Source of the DNA: Cordylochernes scorpioides
Lineage: Eukaryota; Arthropoda; Arachnida; Pseudoscorpiones; Chernetidae
Length of the DNA stretch: 64,000 nucleotides
Direction of reading: 5' to 3'
NCBI GenBank assembly: GCA_030710605.1
Contig: CP092881.1
Span: 69,865,118-69,929,117 of the forward strand
This document shows, piece after piece, positions 44,054 through 54,780 of this stretch. Position 1 is the first letter of the stretch. Every line of letters starts with the position of its first letter. The notes beneath the pieces were generated by a model. It saw only the letters and a list, made by a program, of their open reading frames with translations, was not told the origin of the DNA and searched no databases. A program made the position numbers and the translations under genes.

Positions 44054-45605
44054 AAACCTACCTCGACCGCGGCGTCCTCCATTGTGAATATCTATTTCTG
44101 GCTGACACATGTTGCGGGGTGGGGGACATTTCAAATTTAGACCATTTATTCAGAATTTTTTTGAACAACAAGAAAATTAAAGAAGAGAGGAAAAATAGTT
44201 AAGGGAAGAAAGCTGCATTTCATAATCTTTACAGCTAGTTATATCAAAATAACTGATTCAACACTTATTCATCTTTTAATATTCCTTTAAAAAGGCAAAT
44301 TATAAGAGTTTAATAAAGCTATTAATTGTGCAAATTCACCTTTATTTAACTTCCATTTTCCTCCCCAGAAATTGGAGATTAAACAAAATGAACTATATAC
44401 TATAATACTTTAAAAATCTTGTGAAAAAATCTTTTAATCAGTTATTTAATCAAAGTTTAATTAACTGTTAAAGATTATAAATTTGTATTAGTTATTATTA
44501 AGAGAAATTATAGAAAGTTGATTTCATAAATGGATATTTCCATTTATTTTTTTTTTAATATTTTATAATTGATATACTGTTGAAATATTTTACTTGTTTG
44601 ATACTAAATTTGTTTTTAATAAATTCCATGTTTAAATTTTTAACATCTTCTATGAAATTATCTAATATATTATTTATGCTATAAAATCTTAGAAACTGAC
44701 CATAATATATACCTTTACAGCAATTTAATGATATATTAGAATTCATATTACAGTATTTTATAATATTGAAATTATAATTACTCTTTTTATTATAAACTCT
44801 AACAGCACTATTTGTAAGGTCTATATTCAAGTCTAAAAAGTTAACTTTTTTGTTTCTATAAATTTTTTCATTGTTCTTAAGTTTCAAGTATTTAGGATAT
44901 ATTTCAGGTATTAATTTTTTAAACTGTGGATTATTAAATATTATTATGTCATCTACATATCGGAATATTTGCCAATTAATATTATTTTGTAGAAAGTATT
45001 CTCTTTCGTACCAGAACAATATTAGATTTGCTAATAACGGACTAGAAGAAGTTCCCATGGGAACGCCTTCTGATTGAATATATATTTTATTTTTAAATTC
45101 TATATAGTTAAAATTTAAAAATGTTTCCAGTAGAGTTTTTGCTGTTTTAAGATCTAATTTAAATGTTTTATATCTGTTATGAATAATTTTAATGTAGAAA
45201 GTTTTGTCATTAATGAATTCATTAAATAAATTGGTTATTTTATTATTTAGATCTCTTAAATTTATTTTAGAATATAGGTCCTCAAAGTCAAATGTGTGTA
45301 CTGTTTCAATGTTTGTCCAATTGTTCATTAAATAATTAATGATTTTTTTTATTTGAGTCGATAAATTTATAATTATATTTATTAGTTAATTTATTTATAA
45401 TAAATTGTAGTGTTGAAGCTAATTGTATATCAATATTTTTTATGACTGAATTTATACCAGATGTGATTGTTCTGAAAGAAATAGGTTTTTTGTGTAGTTT
45501 AGGAATTATATAGAACTTTGGTATGTTTGGATTTTTGTGGTTATTATAAATTTTTAGTGAATTTTCAACATTTTTGATGTCTTTTTTGATTTTTGTGCCT
45601 GTAGT
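44054..45605 (-). mobile_element. Penelope-like element B, 5'-truncated, RT frame broken
   Basis: Tandem, same-strand neighbour of element A, from its 3' region to the middle of the RT gene, where it is cut at 45605. The RT C-terminal half (44555-45328) is open and has YVDD. At about 45343-45350 a T-run has 8 bases where A has 7, shifting the frame of the preceding part. The break at 45602-45606 joins inverted element C through 4 bp of microhomology (AGTT). Confidence 0.8.
44062..44082 (-). CDS. candidate 5' mini-exon for element A (MEDAAVE)
   Basis: On the - strand ATGGAGGACGCCGCGGTCGA plus G encodes MEDAAVE, followed immediately by a splice-donor match GTAGGT (GT at 44060-44061). It is strikingly GC-rich in an AT-rich element and conserved in all three copies of this region. 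The donor is phase 0, and the acceptor at 42711-42712 is also phase 0 relative to the polyprotein frame, giving an intron of 1351 nt. Introns in Penelope-like elements are documented. The pairing is inference. Confidence 0.45.
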
Positions 45606-46509
45606 TTGAATTTGTTAACACTTGTATCTGTCATATATGTTCATTTAAATATTTCACTGAAACAACTTAATATTAACACATAAAATCCGGTTTAAAAGAG
45701 ATCTATGACATAATAAAGAAGGGGTGAAATGTCGTTGGACTTTTATCTGAAGATCCCCGGTCCAGCAGATCTCTTTTTCCAATTTATTTCAATTTAAAGT
45801 TTTTGTGTATGTCTGGTCTACCATTAGGGTTTCAAAACATAATATCCAAACTTATAACAAATGTTAATTCATACTATAGATATATTACTAAATACAACTA
45901 TTTATAATCATATTATAAAATAAAAAAACCTTTAAAAATCTTTAAAAAAAAAAGGATAAAATATAAAATTATAAAAATATATATATATATACTAACAATC
46001 TTATCTACCTTCTTTACAAAACTTTTTTTTTTTCCTTATTATTAGTTTGATTAAAAGTGCATGGTTCTGTCTTTCTCTCTTTTTTCTAACTATTATATAT
46101 ATTCTCTCTTCGATTATTCTATATATAGGATTAGAGTATGTCTAAATGACGTGTAAAAGCCGATGTAATAGACGTTACGTTGTTAATTTTTATTGTTATT
46201 AATTATAAATATATAATTAACTTGAGGTTGTATTAGAAGTAAAGGATTTTTTTTTCTCCCTCTATCTACAAATTAATAACATTTTACAAATTTTATAATT
46301 TGAATTTAAATGATCATAATAGTGAAGATAATCTTAATAAAAAACTGGACTATAAAATTAAATAACTATTTATTATTATAATTAATTTAGATTTAGCTTG
46401 CTAATCTAATCAAATCTAATTGATATAAGTTATCATTATTATCAGTTTGCTCCTTAAGTATTAAAATTAGAATCACTGTTATAATTTTGTTATATAGTTT
46501 CTACACTAT
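45604..46509 (+). repeat. 5' pLTR of element C
   Basis: Inverse copy of 43146-44050. It starts 11-12 nt inside the proposed intron, just after GTAGGTTTAC, which defines the natural 5' limit of the pLTR. The structured segment lies at 45694-45777. Confidence 0.8.
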
Positions 46510-46943
46510 ATTAATTCATATGAGCTTGCTCTATGATATATTTTTTATATATAACATAATATACAAATTAAATTATATTAGATATTCTAAAATAAATAAA
46601 TCTTCATACAAATTTTAATTATCTTTCATTGTTTGATTATTAAAAAGTAAATTATAAAAGTAATTCTAGAAAAAATAACTTCAGAACTTTTGTTTTTTTC
46701 AGTGTTTAGTTAGTTTAAAGATGTTTTTTTTATTAGTTATTCTTAAAAATATAACAGATAACAAACAGTAATATCTATATATTTATAGATTAATTATTCA
46801 ATTTATTACAAATTTTATCACCACAAAAACAATTAAGAAAAATATATTTAAAAATTCATAAGAATAACAAACTAAAAAAACTAAAAAAAACTACAAACAT
46901 ATTAGTGTTAGCACCTCTCTTATGTTAATTTAAACTCGCTAAG

Positions 46944-49405
46944 AATTGCCTAAGAAAAAATTGTCAAACTTGTCCCTCTCTTAAGAACCATGACACTTTT
47001 CAAACAACTAGTTGTAAATTAGTGAATACTATTTATAAATTAACATGCCAAATTTGTCAACTATCATATATAGGACAAACTTGTAATCCATTAAATATAC
47101 GAATAAACCTACACAGAAACCACGCTAAAAAATCAATTGGTAATATATATATGAAAGAACACAATCAATTACATACTTTTAACAACTTTAAGATAGAAAT
47201 ACTAGACATATGTCAAAACAAAAAACAACGACTATTATTAGAAAACAACTACATTTATAAACACAACACATTATTCCCTTATGGACTTAACGACGAATTA
47301 AACTACACATACAAACCACAAACAGAAGAAATTTCAACCTATGAAATCAGTTGCAAATACAAAAAAAATGAATTTAAAACTAAACCTAATAAAACTAGAG
47401 GTAAAACTACAAATAAATTAGGTTACATTGAATTTGAAGAATTACTGGACCCAAAACAAATGTACACTAACAACTTCGTCGATAAATTTATTAAAACATT
47501 ATTTAAACTAAATAATAATAAATTTATCAAACTCATAGAATATATTAAAATTCATAATCTGACTAACAGATTAATAGATATCACACACGACATCTTTAAA
47601 TACAGAAAAATTAAACAAGCTACTAATAACATTAATATTATCATTAAATTTAATAACAATTTATTTAATCATATTAAATTTAATGATATTTTTAATAACC
47701 AAATCATCAATAATCTTTTCCCTATAAAAAATTTAAATTTCAAAACAATCTGGAGATACAACAAAAATATAGGTAATTTAGTTTGCAATTATAACCAATT
47801 TATTAATAATTTGGCAAATTTTAAAAAAATTAAATGTAATTGCAACAACTATATTGATAGATATAAGTTCTCAGGTCATATATTAACTAGCAATTTTTCT
47901 TTTTTAAATCCAGAATATCAGGATATTTTAAATAAAGGGTATAAATATATACCTCAAATTAAACACAATTATAATAATACAATTAAATCTATATTAAAAG
48001 ATATAGATATTTTCATAAATAAAACTAGTATAAAATACAGTATTCCAGAATTTACTTTTCTGGAATGGAAACATAATATTAAAAAGGAAATTATAAATTA
48101 TTATAATAATACACTTAAATACACAAAACCTAATTCAGACATTCCTTCTTTTAAAGAAAATATAATTAATTTACAGAAGGACTATATTATCACTCCTATA
48201 GATAAATGTTCCAATAATTTATCTTTAATTTGTAAAAATCTATACCACGATATACTAAAAAAGGAAATTGATAATAATCATAAATACACTTTTGCTAGAA
48301 CTACAGGCACAAAAATCAAAAAAGACATCAAAAATGTTGAAAATTCACTAAAAATTTATAATAACCACAAAAATCCAAACATACCAAAGTTCTATATAAT
48401 TCCTAAACTACACAAAAAACCTATTTCTTTCAGAACAATCACATCTGGTATAAATTCAGTCATAAAAAATATTGATATACAATTAGCTTCAACACTACAA
48501 TTTATTATAAATAAATTAACTAATAAATATAATTATAAATTTATCGACTCAAATAAAAAAATCATTAATTATTTAATGAACAATTGGACAAACATTGAAA
48601 CAGTACACACATTTGACTTTGAGGACCTATATTCTAAAATAAATTTAAGAGATCTAAATAATAAAATAACCAATTTATTTAATGAATTCATTAATGACAA
48701 ACTTTCTACATTAAAATTATTCATAACAGATATAAAACATTTAAATTAGATCTTAAAACAGCAAAAACTCTACTGGAAACATTTTTAAATTTTAACTATA
48801 TAGAATTTAAAAATAAAATATATATTCAATCAGAAGGCGTTCCCATGGGAACTTCTTCTAGTCCGTTATTAGCAAATCTAATATTGTTCTGGTACGAAAG
48901 AGAATACTTTCTACAAAATAATATTAATTGGCAAATATTCCGATATGTAGATGACATAATAATATTTAATAATCCACAGTTTAAAAAATTAATACCTGAA
49001 ATATATCCTAAATACTTGAAACTTAAGAACAATGAAAAAAATTATAGAAACAAAAAAGTTAACTTTTTAGACTTGAATATAGACCTTACAAATAGTGCTG
49101 TTAGAGTTTATAATAAAAAGAGTAATTATAATTTCAATATTATAAAATACTGTAATATGAATTCTAATATATCATTAAATTGCTGTAAAGGTATATATTA
49201 TGGTCAGTTTCTAAGATTTTATAGCATAAATAATATATTAGATAATTTCATAGAAGATGTTAAAAATTTAAACATGGAATTTATTAAAAACAAATTTAGT
49301 ATCAAACAAGTAAAATATTTCAACAGTATATCAATTATAAAATATTTAAAAAAAAATAAATGGAAATATCCATTTATGAAATCAACTTTCTATAATTTCT
49401 CTTAA
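46944..49405 (+). pseudogene. Penelope-like polyprotein of element C, RT frameshifted
   Basis: It agrees with element A almost residue for residue (GTG equivalent at 47022, Cys finger from 46944) until about 48700. There an A-run in the codons before motif B is one base shorter than in A, and the frame ends at 48747-48749. RT motifs B (VPMGTSSSPLLANL) and C (YVDD) continue in another frame from 48750 to 49405. At the C-terminus the stop used by A is changed from TAA to TTA, so the frame reads 23 codons further. It is probably unable to make RT but is otherwise young. Confidence 0.8.
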
Positions 49406-49820
49406 TAATAACTAATACAAATTTATAATCTTTAACAGTTAATTAAACTTTGATTAAATAACTGATTAAAAGATTTTTTCACAAGATTTTTAAAGTATTA
49501 TAGTATATAGTTCATTTTGTTTAATCTCCAATTTCTGGGGAGGAAAATGGAAGTTAAATAAAGGTGAATTTGCACAATTAATAGCTTTATTAAACTCTTA
49601 TAATTTGCCTTTTTAAAGGAATATTAAAAGATGAATAAGTGTTGAATCAGTTATTTTGATATAACTAGCTGTAAAGATTATGAAATGCAGCTTTCTTCCC
49701 TTAACTATTTTTCCTCTCTTCTTTAATTTTCTTGTTGTTCAAAAAAATTCTGAATAAATGGTCTAAATTTGAAATGTCCCCCACCCCGCAACATGTGTCA
49801 GCCAGAAATAGATATTCACA

Positions 49821-49841
49821 ATGGAGGACGCCGCGGTCGAG
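49821..49841 (+). other. mini-exon candidate at the 3' side of element C
   Basis: Same ATG, six codons and GTAGGT donor as 44062-44082. In tandem arrays this copy would serve a downstream element; here the Ty3/gypsy element follows instead. Confidence 0.4.
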
Positions 49842-49852
49842 GTAGGTTTACA

Positions 49853-50630
49853 GTTTGAATTTGTTAACACTTGTATCTGTTATATATGTTCATTTAAATA
49901 TTTCACTGAAACAACTTAATATTAACACATAAAATCCGGTTTAAAAGAGATCTATGACATAATAAAGAAGGGGTGAAATGTCGTTGGACTTTTATCTGAA
50001 GATCCCCGGTCCAGCAGATCTCTTTTTCCAATTTATTTCAATTTAAAGTTTTTGTGTATGTCTGGTCTACCATTAGGGTTTCAAAACATAATATCCAAAC
50101 TTATAACAAATGTTAATTCATACTATAGATATATTACTAAATACAACTATTTATAATCATATTATAAAATAAAAAAACCTTTAAAAATCTTAAAAAAAAA
50201 TAAAGGATAAAATATAAAATTATAAAAATATATATATATATACTAACAATCTTATCTACCTTCTTTACAAAAATTTTTTTTTTCCTTATTATTAGTTTGA
50301 TTAAAAGTGCATGGTTCTGTCTTTCTCTCTTTTTTCTAACTATTATATATATTCTCTCTTCGATTATTCTATATATAGGATTAGAGTATGTCTAAATGAC
50401 GTGTAAAAGCCGATGTAATAGACGTTACGTTGTTAATTTTTATTGTTAATAATTATAAATATATAATTAACTTGAGGTTGTATTAGAAGTAAAGGATTTT
50501 TTTTTCTCCCTCTATCTACAAATTAATAACATTTTACAAATTTTATAATTTGAATTTAAATGATCATAATAGTGAAGATAATCTTAATACAAAACTGGAC
50601 TATAAAATTAAATAACTATTTATTATTATA
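49853..50630 (+). repeat. 3' pLTR of element C, truncated
   Basis: Direct repeat of 45604-46400, including the structured segment at 49943-50026. It ends in TATTATTATATATA directly before the Ty3/gypsy LTR; the last ~100 bp of the pLTR are missing. Confidence 0.75.
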
Positions 50631-50636
50631 TATATA

Positions 50637-51137
50637 TGTAGTAAACCCGTTGTGGAATGTGCTGGGCAGTCGTGGTCCTGGGTGTGTGATGGGATTCCCG
50701 CACTGGGACAGCAAAGAGACAGAGGCAGGTCTAGATGGTAACTCCAAGAAAGAGGTAGACCACGGACGAAGGCAGCGGACCACGGCCGACGCGGATAGAA
50801 AGGTGGTGAGAGGCCCCACTGACTGTTTAACGGCGTCGCTCTGAAACAAATAACCCCTTCTGCCGACCGCCTGCTATATATAGCCACATCCAATCGTCTG
50901 CTCTGACCTTGAATCTGGTTGGCTGCGGTAAGTCTCGGCATGTTCCGACACGCCTCTGCAAGTCTTGACATGTTCTGACACGCCTCTACAAGCCTCGACA
51001 TGTTTCGTTTGGTCTACCTCCCTCTTTGCTTTATTGTGATATCCATTTTTACAAGGTCGATACATAATTTTATATAGAGATGGGGTTACAACAAATATTA
51101 GAAGGTTGTGAACTGTCTCACTCAAAAATATACTACA
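50637..51137 (-). repeat. 3' LTR of the Ty3/gypsy element
   Basis: 501 bp. It contains a 30-bp direct repeat (GACATGTTCTGACACGCCTC type, two and a half units) and, on the sense strand, a TATATAAAA box near its 5' end. Confidence 0.9.
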
Positions 51138-53412
51138 GAATGTGTCCCCGGTGATGAAGGTTTGGTTGGGGGAATGACATGTAATGAATGATGACCTAAA
51201 CAAACCTATTATATAAAAAAAGAAATAATTTGCATACAAATTAGTTAAAATTATTAAAAAGTTACAAGTTAAACAGAGAAAGATGTTGTAATTGTGGTGT
51301 ATCAATGAAATATAAATCAAGGTTATAAAAAATGAAAAGGCACAAAATGAATGATAAAAGATTAAGGGAAAGTATATATTTCAAAATGATAAATATGGTA
51401 AAATGATTCGTACAAGTAATAATATTTTATTGCATAAAACATGAGCGGAGAAAAAGTTAGTTTATTGGTTGAACATATAATGTGACGCTAAGGTTGAAAA
51501 AGGGAAAGCGGGTATCTGAGCATGTTTCTGCAAAGTTGTATCCCAAGCATTCTGCAATGCAATGCGAACTTGTTTAAGTGAGGCATTGTTTTCATTAACA
51601 GAAGGCCCACGATATTCCGTCTGCATCATTAGCTCAGACAGTGAAAAGAAGTGGGAAGATTGATGGGGTAAGAGGGAGAGGTAGAGGTAAGAGGGATTCC
51701 TGTTGTCCATAATGATTATGCCCGTTTGAATGATGACAAAAAAAATGAAAGTTTGAAAAAATGGTGAATTGAAATGATGAGTCGGGCGATGAGAAAAAAA
51801 AAATAAAAAGATCGCGCTGGATATCCTGAACTCATTATTGGGAATGGTATAACGAGGAAGGATTGTTCCAGTCGGATTAATCAATGAAAAAAAAATAAAA
51901 ATGTCTGGCGAACTGGAATCCCTTGGAAGGTTGGAGGTTTGAAGGATGCGGAAAAGAGAGGTGGGTGTAAGAGCTTTATTGCTGTCAAATTTGATTGTGT
52001 CCGGCTTGTATGGTGAAAAAAAAGTTGAAAGATGAAAAAATGATGAGCCGGACGATGAGAGAAAAAAAAAAAGAATCTAACTAGGTCTCCTGAGCTCACT
52101 GTTGGGAAATGTACAGCAAGGAAGGGTCTTCTAGTTAGGTTAATCAATAAAAAAAAAAGAAAATGACTGACGAACAATAAACTCTTGATGGTTGTGAAAG
52201 GTTGGGAGGAAAGGTTCATGGGAAAGAGTTAAGAGGTTGTAAGGGAAGCGTCAAAAATTAATATTTTGAAAATCTATTAACAAAGATAAAATGATAAATG
52301 TTTTATCTCTTAAGAAATATTAAATATATTGTTAGGTGTAGGTTTTTTAAAATGGTGCCTAAAAATAGTCGAAGTTGTAAAAGGCTAGGCCTAAACATGA
52401 TGAGAAAAAAAAAAATTAAAAAATAAAAATATTAAAGGTAATAATATATACAGGGTTGATTGGTAGTTGAAGGCATTAATATACAAAATGATATTATCGA
52501 TTAATACAGAGATGTTTTATCTACATCTGTAAGTTGAAAAAAAAAAACAAAGTCCAACACCACAAAACTAGGTAAGCTGTAAGTCTATTTACAATATATG
52601 AGAGAAAACAAAATTTAAAAGGAAACAAAAAAAAAATATTTTCGTTCTTGAAAAAAGGGAACGTTTACACACAATGTCTAGGTGTAGGTGCAAGATTAAT
52701 GATGTCCTTCTAGTTTGGCCTATGGGGAGGCGATGTGGCCCTATGTCGCTTTGGTCCAGTCTGAGAAGTTGGGCTTTGCCAGATCTTCCCGATTATATTG
52801 TGTGAGACCAGATGGGGAGCGATCTTGATCCCTAAAATGTCATTGTAGTGGAAGGTGGGACTTTAGGTACATGTATTGTATAGTGCATGTCTTAGGCGCT
52901 AAAAAGATTGCAGAGCGTTTTATGCAGTTGGTCTGCAAACTTTTTAGGTGAGCCTACCCAAACGCCGGCTTGTTACGTTTGGGGAAAAACAATTAATATT
53001 AATTTAACAGATCTTTTCTCTATTGCGTTACACATGGATAACTGAGATGTGAGAAAAAGAAAAATTAGTCTTTTTTTTATTCCTAACGAGGGAGCCGGTA
53101 GTGTAATGTATGTTCGTATTAAAAGTGTACCCAAGTCCTATAATGGAATGTTTGTCAGATACTAGTGTTAAAGATTGGAATGTTGTCATGGCGATGGGAA
53201 TTAAAATTGATGTGATCAGTCTAGAAAAGTGTGAGATAAAAATGTGTATTTTAACAGGTGACACTCAGGTGGTGCGAGAGATTCGAGCTTGTGCAGCCTT
53301 GTATAAGTAAACGACCACCGTTGCGGCGGGTGTCGTGTTCTGTTTTTGGTAGGACATTATTTATGGAGCATGGCTTGTTTGTCAGACCTTCAGGACCTAA
53401 TTTTCGCTGACT
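51138..53412 (-). other. Ty3/gypsy 3' internal region without recognisable gene
   Basis: About 2.3 kb between integrase and the 3' LTR. On the sense strand it is pyrimidine-rich. A diverged tandem repeat of about 266 bp (for example GATGAGTCGGGCGATGAGA at 51776 and GATGAGCCGGACGATGAGAG at 52042, with flanking GAAC and TTAATCAATGAAAAA matches) yields two short - strand frames that both contain FFFSHRPxHHF (51462-51884 and 51881-52219). No envelope, signal peptide or fusion-protein feature is convincing. Confidence 0.5.
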
Positions 53413-54780
53413 TTACGAGAATAGTTGGGGGGACAAATGATTAAATGGTTCGGAAAATCGATGAGCTATACTTTTTTCTACTGGACTAAACAAGTTGGGG
53501 TCTAGATATCGGAAAGGATCTATTATTCTATTTATTTTTAGGGCTTCTAATTTGGGTGGTGAAATATAAAGGACCTCTTCATTATAATATTGTAATTTAT
53601 TTACATGTACAGTATCGCTATCGTTACCTGTAATCCTATTGGGTCTATTTATACGTACGACATTATCAGAAATTATTTCAGTAATTTTATATGGGCCTGT
53701 AAAGTAGGGTACTAACTTACCGCTATTTGGATGATGATACGCCTTTACTTTGTTATCATATTTAAGTTTCTCTTTGTCGTGTCTGTCATTCGTACGTTGT
53801 ATTGCTAGTTTTCTACTTTCTATTATATTGGGATAGGGGTTTAGGTGGTTATTTAAGTCTGAGGGGATTATATTATACATTAAAAATACGGGGGGAAATC
53901 CGGTTATCGTATGGGGTGTATCGTTATACTTATTAGTTACTATCTTAATTAACTTAGTCCAGGAGGTCCCAGGACTCTCTAAGTTTAGTAACCTCAGTTT
54001 CCCGGTGAGTGTCGCGTTAAGACGCTCGCATAAACCGTTAGCTTGAGGGTTATTTGCAGTGGTTAGTAGAGGCTGTATCCCGTTTTTTATTAAGAATCTC
54101 CTGAACTTTGGGGAAGTAAACGCAGGTGCCCGATCCGAAAGAAGGCGTTTTGGGCGGCCATACTGCAATACCTTTTTGAGACACTGAATGTATGTGATTA
54201 TATTAGTTGACTTACTGGGGAAGGTCCATGTATACCGACTTAGGTGATCTACAACTACGTGTAAGTATGACTTAGAATTACCGTATTTAGAAAAACCTGA
54301 AATAGTGTCTATAGATAACATATCGAAGGGTTGTAAAGCTATAGGGGGGCGTTCTAATTTACCATATAACGGACCTTTCGGTTTCTTTATGAGTTGGCAT
54401 GTGGGGCAGGACCTATTATACTTAACTATAGATTTGGTCATTCCACACCAAGTATACTGTGTGGAGATGAGCCTAATCATTTGGGATACACCAGGGTGGT
54501 TATATTCTAAATGTACCTTATTAATTAGCGTATGTTGTAAGGAAGGGGGGACTATAATCTTGACAATACCTTTACGTTTGATTGTATGGAGGCCATCTAT
54601 ATTTGTTTTGATAAGTGTAGATGGAGGTGATTGGGGTTGTTTTTCTAATATTTGGGTGGTCGTGAGAAAACCACATAAAGGATTGCGAGACAGTAGGTCT
54701 GCCTCGTACTGCGTTTTACCTTTGATATATTTTATATCGTATTCGTATGCGGACATCTTTAAGCTCCACCTAAAAAGTCT
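53413..54780 (-). CDS. Ty3/gypsy integrase
   Basis: Frame of 447 codons from the ATG at 54756. It begins with the end of the RNase H connection (YIKGKTQYEADLLSR). A zinc finger follows with H..H (VHLEYNHPG) and C..C (CPTCQ). The catalytic D,D,E residues appear in SIDTISGF, LLSDRAPAF and NGLCERLNA. The C-terminal part GPYKITEIISDNVVRINRP resembles the SH3-like DNA-binding domain, and no chromodomain is evident. It catalyses strand transfer of the cDNA. It lies in a frame different from the preceding RT/RNase H frame because of a one-base difference at an A-run near 54795. Confidence 0.85.
   Translation of the reverse strand, partial: RLFRWSLKMSAYEYDIKYIKGKTQYEADLLSRNPLCGFLTTTQILEKQPQSPPSTLIKTNIDGLHTIKRKGIVKIIVPPSLQHTLINKVHLEYNHPGVSQMIRLISTQYTWCGMTKSIVKYNRSCPTCQLIKKPKGPLYGKLERPPIALQPFDMLSIDTISGFSKYGNSKSYLHVVVDHLSRYTWTFPSKSTNIITYIQCLKKVLQYGRPKRLLSDRAPAFTSPKFRRFLIKNGIQPLLTTANNPQANGLCERLNATLTGKLRLLNLESPGTSWTKLIKIVTNKYNDTPHTITGFPPVFLMYNIIPSDLNNHLNPYPNIIESRKLAIQRTNDRHDKEKLKYDNKVKAYHHPNSGKLVPYFTGPYKITEIISDNVVRINRPNRITGNDSDTVHVNKLQYYNEEVLYISPPKLEALKINRIIDPFRYLDPNLFSPVEKSIAHRFSEPFNHLSPQLFS

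Larger units (their letters stand above)
45604..50630 (+). mobile_element. Penelope-like element C, inverted, nearly full length
   Basis: The order on the + strand is pLTR 45604-46509, leader, polyprotein 46944-49405 with one frameshift, 3' region, mini-exon copy 49821-49841, and second pLTR from 49853 truncated near 50630 by the Ty3/gypsy insertion or its target. Head-to-head arrangement with truncated B. Confidence 0.85.

Noticed and set aside
45694..45777. Hammerhead ribozyme in the pLTR
   Set aside because: GAAA and CTGAAGA are present, but only 18 nt separate them, too few for stems III and I, and the closing base pair next to the core is a U-U mismatch. Recorded only as a structured segment.
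50560..50844. 94-codon frame crossing from element C into the LTR, and similar frames in the 5' LTR
   Set aside because: They read LTR sequence antisense to the gag leader and join two unrelated elements.
51462..52219. Envelope gene of the Ty3/gypsy element
   Set aside because: The two short frames are Phe/Ser/His-rich products of a tandem repeat with poly-T tracts. There is no signal peptide plus fusion or anchor arrangement.
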